NCBI GenBank assembly: GCA_963573385.1
Contig: CAUYLG010052017.1
Coordinates: 1 to 64,000 of the forward strand
DNA: 64,000 nt
Source of the DNA: Cacajao melanocephalus
Taxonomy: Eukaryota; Chordata; Mammalia; Primates; Pitheciidae
Direction: 5' to 3'
Shown piece by piece: positions 36,396 through 47,270 of the stretch; position 1 is the first letter of the stretch, and each line of letters begins with the position of its first letter. The translations under genes were made by a program, and so were the position numbers. A model generated the notes under the pieces. It worked only from the letters and a program-made list of their open reading frames with translations, was not told the DNA's origin and made no database searches.

Positions 36396-36911
36396 GTCTG
36401 TAGCATGTAGTAATTACATCGTATGTATTGTTGAAGTAAATGATGTACTTTAATCAATTTTTACTTTAAAAAGCAAATTTAAAAAAGTATTTTCTGGATT
36501 TTCTGAACAGGTGTTAAATGAACTTACATCAGTAAGATTTTGAACATTTGTAGCTGGTAGAAGAATAACAACAGATAGTATTGACTGACATTTAAACTTG
36601 GAGATTGGTCAAGTGAGTTTCCATGTAAGTGAGAGATTCTTTTAAAAATACCAGTCAGTACGTAATTCACTGTGGAAATAATTTAAGAATTGGCTGAATC
36701 TTAAACAACAGACTCAGTGTGGTCAAATAGTGTGCCATTTTATCATGTATAGAATTTGATCTTTTCAGAACTCTTGCTTTAAAAAAGATCTTTGCAACCT
36801 AGATAAAACTAAACAGGATTTAGAAGAGACCAGAAAACTTATCTTGTAAAGGTAAAGTGAAGAACCTGTAATTATTTGTCTCAGTAAATACATTTTAAAG
36901 AATATATTTCG
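36396..36911. other. Unassigned AT-rich DNA
   Basis: No recognised feature before the hairpin pair that begins at 36912. Confidence 0.4.
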
Positions 36912-37020
36912 TTTTTCTGAGTATTCATCCAATACTCAGAAAAATCAAACATTTTCTTTAAAATGAATTTATATATTTAAATATTTGGTCTTCTGAGCAT
37001 TCATCAAATACTCAGAAGAC
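36912..37020. repeat. Two related short hairpins with paired differences
   Basis: Hairpin 1 (36912-36944) has a perfect 14-bp stem (arm tttttctgagtatt) and loop catcc. Hairpin 2 (36988-37020) has a 14-bp stem with one mismatch (arm gtcttctgagcatt) and loop catca. The core is the same, but stem pairs 1 and 3 differ and both partners change together (T-A to G-C, T-A to C-G). No known repeat family is recognised. Confidence 0.93.
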
Positions 37021-37308
37021 TCTCAGGTGGAAGAGGATGTAGATTTACCTCAGAACAGAACTGAAAGCCTTGGGGGAGTTTGGGGGATGTAAATTTTAGT
37101 TCGGTGTAAGATGCATGCCCAACATAACAGATGCCCACACATGAAATGGGTCCCCAACATCTATGATTCTGGCAGAATTTATTTTTGAATATATTAATTT
37201 CACCCTGTATAATTTATTTCAATGTGGTCGACTTCAATTAACCATTACAAATCACTGTTTTCCTTTCAATGCAGTCTAATAATTAATATTTTAAGAACAA
37301 AGTTCTGT

Positions 37309-37799
37309 TACATTGGTCTATATATCTGTTTTGGTACCAACTCCATGCTGTTTTGGTTACTATAACCATGTAGTATAGTTTGAAGTCTGGTAGCATTATG
37401 CATCCAGCTTTGTTCTTTTTGCTTAGGATTGTTTTGGCTACGTGGACTCTTTTTTGTCCACATGAAATTTAAAGTAATTTTTTTCTAATTTTGTGAAGAA
37501 AGTCAATGGTAGCTTGATGGGAATACCATTGAATCTATAAATTAATTTGGGCAGTATTTCCACTTCCACTATATTGATTCTTCCTATCTATGATAATGGA
37601 TATTTTTTTTTCCATTTGTTTGTATATTCTCTTATTTCCTTGAGCAGTAGTTTGTAATTCTTCTTCAAGAGGTCCTTCACATCCCCTGTAAGTTGTATTC
37701 CTAGGCATTTTCTTTCTAGCAATTGTGAATGGGAGTACACTCATGATTGGGCTTTCTGCTTGCTTATTGTTGTTGGATAGGAAGGTTTGTGATTTTTGA
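37309..37799 (-). mobile_element. Inverted 5' part of a twin-primed L1P
   Basis: Antisense L1 ORF2: 'tttggtaccaactccatgct', 'gttttggttactataaccat', 'gcttaggattgttttggcta', 'gggaataccattgaatctat' and 'tgtattcctaggcatttt'. It joins head-to-head at about 37799/37800 to a sense L1 end. Together they form one insertion flanked by a 16-18-base duplication (37293-37308 and 38565-38582, 'aagaaca...ttctgt'). Confidence 0.95.
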
Positions 37800-38564
37800 T
37801 CATCATCACTGGTCATTAGAGAAATGCAAATTAAAACCACAATGAGATACCATCTCATGCCAGTCAGAATGGCAATTATTAAAAAGTCAGGAAACAGCAG
37901 ATGTTGGTGAGGCTGTGGAGAAATAGGAATGCTTTTACACCGTTGGTGGGAGTATAAATTTGTTCAACTATTGCGGAAGACAGTGTGGAGATTCTTCAAG
38001 GACCTAGAATCAGAAATGCCATTTGACCCAGTAATCCTATTACTGGGTACATACCCAAAGGATTATAAATCATTCTACTATAAAGACACATGCACCTGTA
38101 TGTTTATCACGGCAATATTTACAATAGCAAAGCTTGGAACCAACCCAAATGCCCATCAATGATAGACTGGATAAAGAAAATGTGGCACATATACACTATG
38201 GAATACTATGCAGCTATAAAAAAGTAATGAGTTCATGTCCTTTGCAGGGACATAGATGAAGCTGGAAGCCATCATTCTCAGCAAACTGACACAGGAGCAT
38301 AAAACTAAACACCACATGTTCTCACTCATAAGTGGGAGTTGAACAATGAGAACACATGGACACAGGTAGGAACATCATACACTAGGGCCTCTCTGGGGGT
38401 GGGGGCAAGGGGAGGGAGACCATTAGAATAAATACCTAACACACACGGGGCTTAAAACCTAGAAGGTGGGTTGCTAGGTGCAGCAAACTACCATGGCACA
38501 TGTATACCTATGTAACATGCCTGCATGTTCTGTACATATATCCCCTAAAGTAAAAATTTTAAAA
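37800..38564 (+). mobile_element. Direct 3' part of the twin-primed L1P
   Basis: Sense end of ORF2 and 3' UTR: 'gagaaatgcaaattaaaacc', 'tgagataccatctcatgcca', 'cccagtaatcctattactgg', 'gtgggagttgaacaatgaga', a G-rich segment at about 38393-38413 ('gggggtgggggcaaggggag', quadruplex-prone), 'catggcacatgtatacctat', and a degenerate end 'aaaaattttaaaa'. Relative to the consensus, roughly 300 bases are missing between this and the inverted part. Confidence 0.96.
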
Positions 38565-38582
38565 AAGAACACAATATTCTGT

Positions 38583-39917
38583 GCATTACATGGTCACATT
38601 TATCTTATAAAATAAAATTTCGTCACTATCCAATATATACCCCATCGTAAAATATAAAGAAGGCTAATGTAGTACAATATTTATTTTGCTCTAATGAAGC
38701 CATCCTCACAGTATTCCCTATGTTAACCATTATCTGCAGTATCTGCATGAACAAGTCTCAAAACATAACCCTCCAATTTCCTCCTGTTGCCAGTACTAAC
38801 GTATAGTGTGCAATAAGGTTTGGGGATTTTTCATGTAACAAATAATTTGCAAGAAGAAAACTGTTTTTTTTTTTAAATATACAGCCTAGTTTGTAGTTCT
38901 AGTAAGTAGTGACAACCCAACAAACATATTTTTAATGATGATTATCAGGGTTGTTGAAAATGTTAAATCATCAAGGGGAAATTTCCTTTTCAGGAAATCA
39001 TATGCCATGATAATTCCTTGGTATAAAATATTCTATTATTTAAAATATTTTATATAGTGGCATATAACTAATATTCTTGAGATTTTACACCTAGAGAAAC
39101 TACTCAACTGCTCTGTTCTAAATTTTAAAATACATGGTATGTTTTTGATAAAGTTATAGCATTTTAACGGATTTTAAGAACTCTCATTTAAAGAAAAGTA
39201 TTAAGTTCCTCCACAAACTTCAGAAGGGTTATTATTAAAATAGTGAACAAATATTATGACAAAGACATTACATTTCTCATGCCTACCTTATCCTGTTTCT
39301 AAATAGTATGTACTTCTATGTGCGTGGCTGATGAGGAGTGACGGGGTAACAGCCAACAGGCACACTTGGGGAGACAGCCCTTTGTCAACTGGTTTAATAT
39401 TATACAGAATTTGCAGAATATGACATTCAGCATTTTATCTTTTAAGGAAGAACACATCCGAATTGTTTTAAGTATGGAGGCAGATAATGTTAGTCAAAAG
39501 CCTATAGTGTGATCTAAAAGATAATGGAAATTGCTAAAATAAAGATTATTTTGGTAGACAAAGTGGGACATTATCTCACAGGTATGTGAAAGTTTGAGCT
39601 CATCCGACTTTACATGCTTACTTCTGTACAATAAATTATATAGAGTGCATAATAAGTTTCCATATTAATTCATAAAGAATAACCTTCAAGTAATGTGGAC
39701 AAAATATGGTTCAGGAAGTATTTGTGTCTGTTTAAGTGATTTTTAACACTTTGATCTAGTCTCTGTGAGATGACTCTTTTGCTCCAGGGCTCTTAAGACT
39801 AGATCTTTCTGCACGCATATACTTAGATTCTAAGTATAGTCTCTAAATATTAACCTATTAATGAGACAAAAAAAGTTTTGCTTTCTCTAAAATACTCTAA
39901 GGTTCATAGGTTGCTTT
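38583..39917. other. Unassigned AT-rich DNA
   Basis: No recognised repeat, RNA or coding frame. Only short homopolymer runs, such as ten T at about 38864-38873. Confidence 0.4.
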
Positions 39918-40285
39918 TTTAAATTTTTATTTTCTTTTTTTAAATTGACATAAAATTGTATGCATTTACCATATGCCACAAATTTTGAAGTATATATACA
40001 CTCAGAATAACTTAATTCAGCTAATTAACATATGCATTACTTCACATAATTATTTTTGTGATGACAATACTTTGTATTCAGTCAGCATTTTTTAAGAACA
40101 TGATATATTGTTAACTATAGTCACCATGGTGTAAAACAGATCTCTTAAACATCTCTATTTAATTAAAATATTATATCATTTGATCAATATCTCCTCAAGA
40201 ACCCCTCCCAAACTACCCTATCCCCTGGTTACCACTCTTCTACTGTCTACTCTTAGATTAACTTTCATAGATTCCACATATGATA
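39918..40285 (-). mobile_element. L1M (L1MA/MB-like) 3' end, reverse
   Basis: Antisense L1 3' UTR: 'aattgacataaaattgtatg', 'cagctaattaacatatgcat', 'tactatagtcaccatg' type sequence ('gttaactatagtcaccatgg'), 'cagatctcttaaacatctct' and 'ccctatcccctggttaccac', then 'tagattccacatatgat'. Well-ordered match to the L1MA/MB tail. Confidence 0.88.
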
Positions 40286-41276
40286 AACAAGGTGCCCCAA
40301 AATTTTCTTGGGACAATCTGACACTGTGGCTTTTGAGTTCTCTAATGTTATACTGTAGATTTATCAGCAACTTATCTTCCCTTGAGGGACCAATATTGAT
40401 CACTATTCAGCTGAGGTGATGGGAATGGTCTAAAGCTCATTTTAGTCTAAGAAATTATTTCCTGTTTAAAAGAAGTAGAAAAAGATATTCCATATGAACA
40501 AGTCATAGATTTTCCATTTAGTACTATTAAATATATATTTGAGAAAACTGGGAAAATTATTGTATAATCAATCACACATATATATATGACCACACACTCA
40601 TTGGCAAACACACATAAATTCGTATATAAATAATGTACCACTTTCCCAAACCAAACAGAACAAAACTGAGGAATTAAAGCTGAAAGTTAAAACCAACTGA
40701 GTTACATAAAAGAAGAAAGTAGTAACCACAGTCACTAATTTATTTTGTCCATTTTGTTGCTTCCTTGAGAAGAAAAACAGTTTTCTAAATTTTAATGCAT
40801 TCATATTTTAGACCTTTTTGTACCTAAATAGTAAAATTGGTAAGCAGAATATTATAATTGTAACTCAAACTTTGATCTGAGACATTAATACTGCTCTAAA
40901 ATAACAAACTGCAAAATGTATACCCTAAGGGTCATTACATAAAATTTAAGTTTTCTGAGTTAAAATGGAAATTCTACTCTCAATAGTATCTAATCTCATT
41001 TTCTATAAAGCTTTTTGAAGTATCAGACATTACAGGAGAATGCTATAAGGAGGTAATTATTATAATTAGTATATTTCTAAACTTTTGTTTTGGGATTATT
41101 TTATTCATTCTTTTAATGCTGACCAATTAAACATTTTCTTTTCTAGATAAAGTACAAAATTGTTTTCTTTAGCATAATCAACAAGTTTTCATTTGATCAA
41201 CTCTTCAGTTTACATGAAGTAATATGTATTTTCACATATAATGCATACAAATATCAAGCAAGTCAGTTTAGGAAAG
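40286..41276. other. Unassigned DNA
   Basis: No gene or repeat named. Short open frames on both strands at 40180-40419 overlap the L1 tail above and are noise. Confidence 0.4.
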
Positions 41277-41632
41277 GGATGTGGTTTGCTGTGTCCTCAC
41301 CCAAATCTCATCTTGAATGGTAACTCCCACAGTTCTCAAGTGTTGTGGAAGGAAGCTGGTGAGAGGTGATTGAATTATGGGGGCAGGTCTTTCCTGCACT
41401 GTTCTCATGATAGTCAGTCTCATGAAATCAGATGGTTTTAAAAATGGGAGTCTCCCTGCACAACCTCTCCCTTTGCCCACACCATCCCTGTAAGATGTGA
41501 CTTGCTCCTCTTTTCCTTCTGCCATGATTGTGAGACTTCACCAGCCATCTGGTGGTGAAGTTGTCCATTAAACATCTTTTTCTTCCCAGTCTCAGGTATG
41601 ACTTTATCAGAAATGTGAGAAGGGATTAATAT
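41277..41632 (+). mobile_element. Solo THE1 LTR (ERVL-MaLR)
   Basis: About 355 bp, matching THE1B/C in full: 'tttgctgtgtcctcacccaa', 'atctcatcttgaatggtaac', 'tgaattatgggggcaggtct', 'gctcctcttttccttctgcc', 'atgattgtgagacttcacca', 'ccattaaacatctttttctt' and 'cccagtctcaggtatgactt', ending 'gggattaata'. There is no internal MaLR sequence on either side, so it is a solo LTR. Open frames on the minus strand here are LTR shadows. Confidence 0.95.
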
Positions 41633-43219
41633 AGAAATAAAGAAAAATGAGTCTGGAATTGCAAAGAAGTATTGTTGTGTTAGACCCAAAGAACTTAGGT
41701 CTTCAGAATGACTTCCATTTTAAAACTGTAAGGTTATAACTAGCATGTTGCTATTCATGTTAAATGGGGTAAAATACACATAAAGAGCACCACAAGCCCC
41801 AATACACAGCAATAAAATTTAAGCCCCACTAATTTTATATTATCTTAATGAAGATATTATCTAAGAAAAAAGGTATTTTGCTTTTATATTTTTGTGACTT
41901 TGATCTAGTCTTTAATTCATGATGAGCTGATGTATTTTGTATAAATAAATAAGCATTGAATATACTGAATTTCCATTATCAATGATATTCTATATATACA
42001 GGCACATAATCCTATGCTTACTACCAGTAAGTATTCAGATTACACACAATTCTTTCTTATCTAGCTTAAAGTAAAATGGGTAATTCTAAGTCAACATGTT
42101 TGATCATAGTATATGGTGGTGCTTTAACATATATTTTAATGTATGCTGGGCTCCACTAAGTAAACATTTTTAAATTTGTGTTTTATTTATAGACACCCAT
42201 TAATCAACCCTCTCAGAACAGAATGATAGATACAGGCATAAGAACCTGATTTACAAATCAACAGTTTTTATTTTAAAAAATTCAATACCATGAATTAAGC
42301 AACTGAATACCTTAACAACAAAAACATGTTCATAGAATTAGGGTGCAGTACAATTTTGCTTTGATATATAACTAAATAATTTTAGAAAAGTAAAAATGTA
42401 TTGTCAGTGTGCTTCATTGCTAATATCTATTGCCTTTCAATATGGCAGTTCATTTCTTTTCTGCTTTGTGTGTGTGTACATGTGAGTCAAATCCTTCAGT
42501 TAGATAAAGAATCACAAGTCTGAAGCTCTGAAATTGAAATTTGAGCACAAGCACAATGTATATCTTTCAGAAGAAATAGAAATGATTCATCCATTTCCAA
42601 ACTAGTGTATGAAAATAAATAAGCTCTCATCATTTAATATGTAACTCATGAGATATGTATTGTGAGTGAGGCATTGTAGTTAATAAGACAGGTTTCTTTT
42701 ACAGCTTCAAGTTCCTGGTAGCATCCCAGCCTGTGTAAGCACACTGGGAATAAATTATTCCTTTGTAGGAGAATTCATTACTGGTAGCCGATAGCTCATT
42801 GCTGAATTACTTATGGGAATTACTGAAACCATATTTTTCTGAAATTAAAAAAACATGATTTTACAAAAGCCAACCTTTTGTTGGCATGTTAACAACCAAA
42901 TAATTGTTTGGAATATTTGTGTCCTCATATGTCTTTGCCAGTCTTTCAATTATATTTTGGAATTTTTTTAAAATGGCTCTTTTATTTAGAAGAAAATCCT
43001 CCTTCACATGCTAAGTAGAACTTGGTTAAATATATGGAATTTGTAACTCACAGACCAATACTAGGCTGTTAATTTGAAAATAAATATTAAGATTCAAATA
43101 ATAAGCATGTATTTTACTTTTAAAACATTTTATGGTATTTTGGGTATTATTTTTCAAGTGTAATTTGTGGGTGGGTGAGGATGACTTTCTAAGTCATTCA
43201 TTTCTGGTCTCATCACTTG
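41633..43219. other. About 1.6 kb single-copy-looking DNA
   Basis: AT-rich, without a repeat I can name. A short 'gtgtgtgtgtaca' run lies near 42468. No coding frame of note. Confidence 0.4.
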
Positions 43220-43460
43220 AAACTCTCATTTTTTCAAAGTAGCCTTTTCTAATACCCCAGTTATTTTATGCATGTCTATCCCTTCAAAATAGATTCCACT
43301 TATTTCTTATCTCTGTCCTTAACCATTTTCTCCAGAGAGCCTTTTGGTTAGCCTACCCCAACTTCTAATTAATAATAATGTGCTACTCCCTGAGTCTCCT
43401 TTCCTGTCTTACCATATGTGGCAATCTTCTGCACAATAAGTTTCTATACCATCTATAATA
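43220..43460 (+). mobile_element. Possible L2 LINE internal relic
   Basis: Weak sense L2 pattern: 'agtagccttttctaataccc' and 'gagagccttttggttagcct' resemble the L2 'gagaggccttccctgaccac' block, and 'gagtctcctttcctgtctta' its following part. Low identity. Confidence 0.4.
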
Positions 43461-44858
43461 TTAAAGCAGCCTTATAATTAATATATATCAAAATGTGTTC
43501 TGATAAGTTCTTGTATGGATGCACTTGAAAACCTAATCAGTATGACTCAGATATTCAGATATCTATTTAACCTTAATCTATGCTGTTTGTTGGATGGATA
43601 TTATTTTTCTTTTGTGTCTTCTGGAGCTGCATAATTTATAAGAGATATTTAATGAGGAAAACATATGTGTTATTGAAAAATGGCCTTTTTTTAATTTCAG
43701 AGAGTAAAAAGAAGAGGGTGTCGGAAATATCTTTCAGATATTGGAAGACTCAATATTGCTAAATGTCAATTCTTTCTATATTGACCTATAGATTCAACAA
43801 ATCCCAACCAAACTCTTAGCAAGTTATCTTACTAATATTTACAAACCATTTCTAAAATGTACATGGCAAGAAAAAGGCATGAAGTATCCATCACTATATT
43901 GAAAAAGAACAAATTGAAGGACTCATGCTACTATATTCCAAGACGTGTAAAGCTACAGTATTCCAAACTGTAAGGGATTGACAGAGGAACCAGAAATGGA
44001 ACAGAGTAGAAAATCAGTAAAATGAACCCACACGAACAAAACTAATCTCTAACAAAGGGAACTGAATAAAGAGAGGATAATCTTTTCCCTTTGTTGAATG
44101 TTGGTTAAAGAAAGTAATAATGCTGAGCATTCATATATTAAAATAAAAGTAACATAGACACAAAATATATGCCTTGCGTAAGAATTAACTCAAAATGAAT
44201 CATAGATCTAAATGTAAAATTTAGAAAAAACTAAATTACTCAGAAGAAAATATATTTTCTCTTGGATTTAGAGATAAGTTTTTAGACACACACACACAAG
44301 CATTTATCCATAAAAAATGATCTTGGATGTTATTAAAATTTAAAATGTTTGTTCTTCAAAAGACAGTTAAAAGAATTAACAGACAAAGCATAGCCTGGGA
44401 GAAAATATTTGGAAGACATATTCTGTAAGGTACATATATCCAAATTACACAAAGAACTCTTGAAACTCAGCATTAGGAAAATAGCCCAATTACTAAATTG
44501 AGAAAATATTGAAAAAGACACTTTGTCAAAAATGACATACAGATGACAAGTAAGCATATATATATATATATAAATACACAATATATTGGCCTTTAAGTTA
44601 GAGTACATCACATTAAAACAACTATGTGGTGGCACTACAGAGCTACTAGAATGGCCAATATCCGCACAACTAAGAATACTCCTGGTGAGAATGCAGAGTA
44701 ACAAGAGCTTACATTTAATTTGTCTTGTAAAGTGGCTGTGTCATTTTGGATTCCCACAATCATCTTGCAAGATGATTTGGCAGTTTCTTACAAAGCTAAA
44801 CATGGTCTCACTGTAAGACATAGCAATTAAATTTCTAGGTATTTACTCAACTGAATCA

Positions 44859-44860
<2 letters not shown>

Positions 44861-44890
<30 letters not shown>
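44861..44890. repeat. (CA)n microsatellite inside L1
   Basis: About 15 CA units between 'gaatcaaaa' and 'gcccatgaaa', in the ORF2 position that normally contains a short 'ccacacaaa'. L1 continues on both sides. Likely length-variable. Confidence 0.96.
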
Positions 44891-45631
44891 GCCCATGAAA
44901 ATTAATATTAGCTTTATTTGTAATTGGCAAAAACTGGAAACAACCCAAATGTCAACAGGTGAATGGATAAACTGTGATACAACTATATAACAGTTTTAAA
45001 AACATAAGCTAAAGCCACACGAAGACAAGTATGAATGTTAAATGTATATTAGTAAATGAAAGAGACCCATCTGTGAAAGTTACATATTTTATGATTACAT
45101 TTATATGACATTCTGGAACAGACAAAACTTCAAAGAGAGTACACCTATTCATAGTTGCAGGGTTTTATGTAGAGAGAGTTGAATAGGCAAAGCATAGGGT
45201 TTTTTTTTTTTTTTTAGGGCACTGGAACTATTCTATATGATACCATAATGGTGGATATATGATATTATGTCATTGTCGAAACCCATAGAACTATACAGAA
45301 GAGAAAACTTTGATATATGAAAAATGCTTTAAAAAATATTTAGGAAGTCAGAATCACAAGTCAGAATGCAGAATGTGAAGAAAAATAATTTAGCCATAAT
45401 GAAAATGTATCAAAACCTCACTTATGTGGTGGCAGGGGAGAGGGGAGATGCTAACCTAGGCAACTTTGAAAATAAATGGAGTTTGTAAGACTAAAGTCAT
45501 TGCACATAAATCCTGTATTCTAGTCAACAAAGTTATTCCTCATGGCAGTACCACTAACAATTCTGAAACTAGCATACATGTTAACTAGGATTTAACAAGT
45601 AATTAAATTGATGGCAATGGTAGGATCCAGG

Positions 45632-45920
45632 TTTTTTTGAGACACAGTCTCACTCTGTCGTCCAGGCTGGAGTGCAATGACGCGATCTCAGCTCACTGCA
45701 ACCACTGCCTCCCAGGTTAAAGCAATTATTCTGTCTCAGCCTTCTGAGTAGCTGGGACTATAGGTACACTCCACCACACCTGGCCAAGTTTTGTATTTTT
45801 AGTAGAGACAGCTTTTCACCCTATTGTTCAGACTGGTCTCAAACTCCTGACTTCAGGTGATCCACCTGCCTTGGCCTCCCAAAATGCTAAGATTACAGGC
45901 ATGAGCTACCGTGCCTGCCC
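45632..45920 (-). mobile_element. Alu inside the old L1, reverse
   Basis: T-run then 'gagacacagtctcactctgt' to 'catgagctaccgtgcctgcc', a complete dimer. Flanks 'taggatccagg' (45621-45631) and 'tgggattcagg' (45921-45931) match at 9 of 11 bases: the target-site duplication. It interrupts the L1 3' UTR. Divergence suggests AluS or AluJ. Confidence 0.96.
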
Positions 45921-47270
45921 TGGGATTCAGGATTCTTACTATTGGGGTGGGAATTTACATATAGCAGGAGGGAGAAGGCTAGAATGATTGACACAGTAAT
46001 TGATTATAGTTGGATGCATCAATATGAACACACATTAAATATACATACAGATGAATATACATATAAACAGATATGAAGATACATTTACAGAAATTTATAG
46101 ATATGCATATATATATATGGCTTAGTGAAAACACATATATCCCCTTGCTCAATTATATTTCACTATCAATGAGCATACCTAGCATTGAGATACTGGTTTC
46201 TAGTAAGTACCATCATCCAACAACAACAAAAAACGGGATTCCTTAGAAGGTTGACTCTAAGACTGAAGCAAGAAATATACAGGCTAAAACTGATGCACAT
46301 TATAACGCCAGAACATAAAGAAATGCTTTTCAAAAACTCTGTAGTGATGCAGGCATGTCAAAAGGACACAGGTCAACTAAAAGAGTTTCCAGTGGCCAGA
46401 GCTGAAATAATTTGACCAAAAAATACACAAGGTCCTATTAGAATATAATCCAAATTATAATAAAATCAATTTTCATATGTGCATACTGATATAAATGATT
46501 GAATAAATGAGGAAGAATAATCAAATTTTATACGTCTCATATAGAATAATTTATGTCAACACTGTGCCCTCAAAGAGGTAGACATTATAGCCTTACACGT
46601 GAACTGTACATAGGGACTTCCTTCCAAATTCTGCAGTATGGAAAGACTCTGCTCTGTACTAGAGAAACTTAACAAATCCTATTTCAGACAGGTAATCCAG
46701 ATCAACATCAAGGTGATAAGTCGTGTTGCTAGTGTGTATCCTAGATAGAATGTAGTGAGAATGACACTTTACTTCTGTGGTGTTCCTCTCTGAAACCTAT
46801 AATGTTGAGAAAAATATTAGACCAATCCCAGTCAATGAACATTCTACAAAATACCTGACCAGTACTCTTCAACACTGTCAAAGACATCATAAGCAAGTAA
46901 AGTCTGAGAAACTGTCATAGCCAAGAGAATCCTAAGGAGACATAATGACCGAATATAATATGATGAATTAGATTGGATGATTCTGGAACCACAAAAAAAC
47001 AAAACAAAACAAAAAATAAAACAAAAAAACACCACACCACATACAAAGACTTAAGGTAAAACCTAAGAAAATCTCAATAAAGATTAGGCTTAATGTATGC
47101 ATACTGGTTCATTAATTATGACAAATGTTAGCATATTAAGGTAAAAAGTTAATAGTAGGGGAAACTGGTTGTTGGTGATAAGGAGAATGTAACTCTGTTT
47201 TCTCTTCCCAACTTTTCCGTAAATCTAAATTTATTCTAAAATAAAAATGTTCATTTAAAAATGAAGCAGC

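Larger units (their letters stand above)
43720..47270 (+). mobile_element. Old L1 (L1MD/ME type), ORF2 end plus long 3' UTR
   Basis: Sense L1 from late ORF2 ('ttggaagactcaatattgct', 'gcaagttatcttactaat') through 'ttaactcaaaatgaatcata' and 'aaaactggaaacaacccaaa'. It continues into a long 3' UTR with 'gagtttccagtggccagagc', 'tgagaatgacactttacttc', 'aaaatacctgaccagtactc', 'gtctgagaaactgtcatagc' and the ending 'taaatctaaatttattctaa', aataaaaatg. Contains a CA run, a T-run (about 45200-45214), an A/C-rich tract (46994-47034) and an Alu. ORF2 is broken by many stops; not active. Confidence 0.88.

Noticed and set aside
37535..37858. 107-codon minus-strand open frame
   Set aside because: It crosses the inversion junction of the twin-primed L1 and is a by-product of ORF2 remnants.
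44333..44704. 123-codon open frame on the minus strand
   Set aside because: Antisense of old L1 ORF2.
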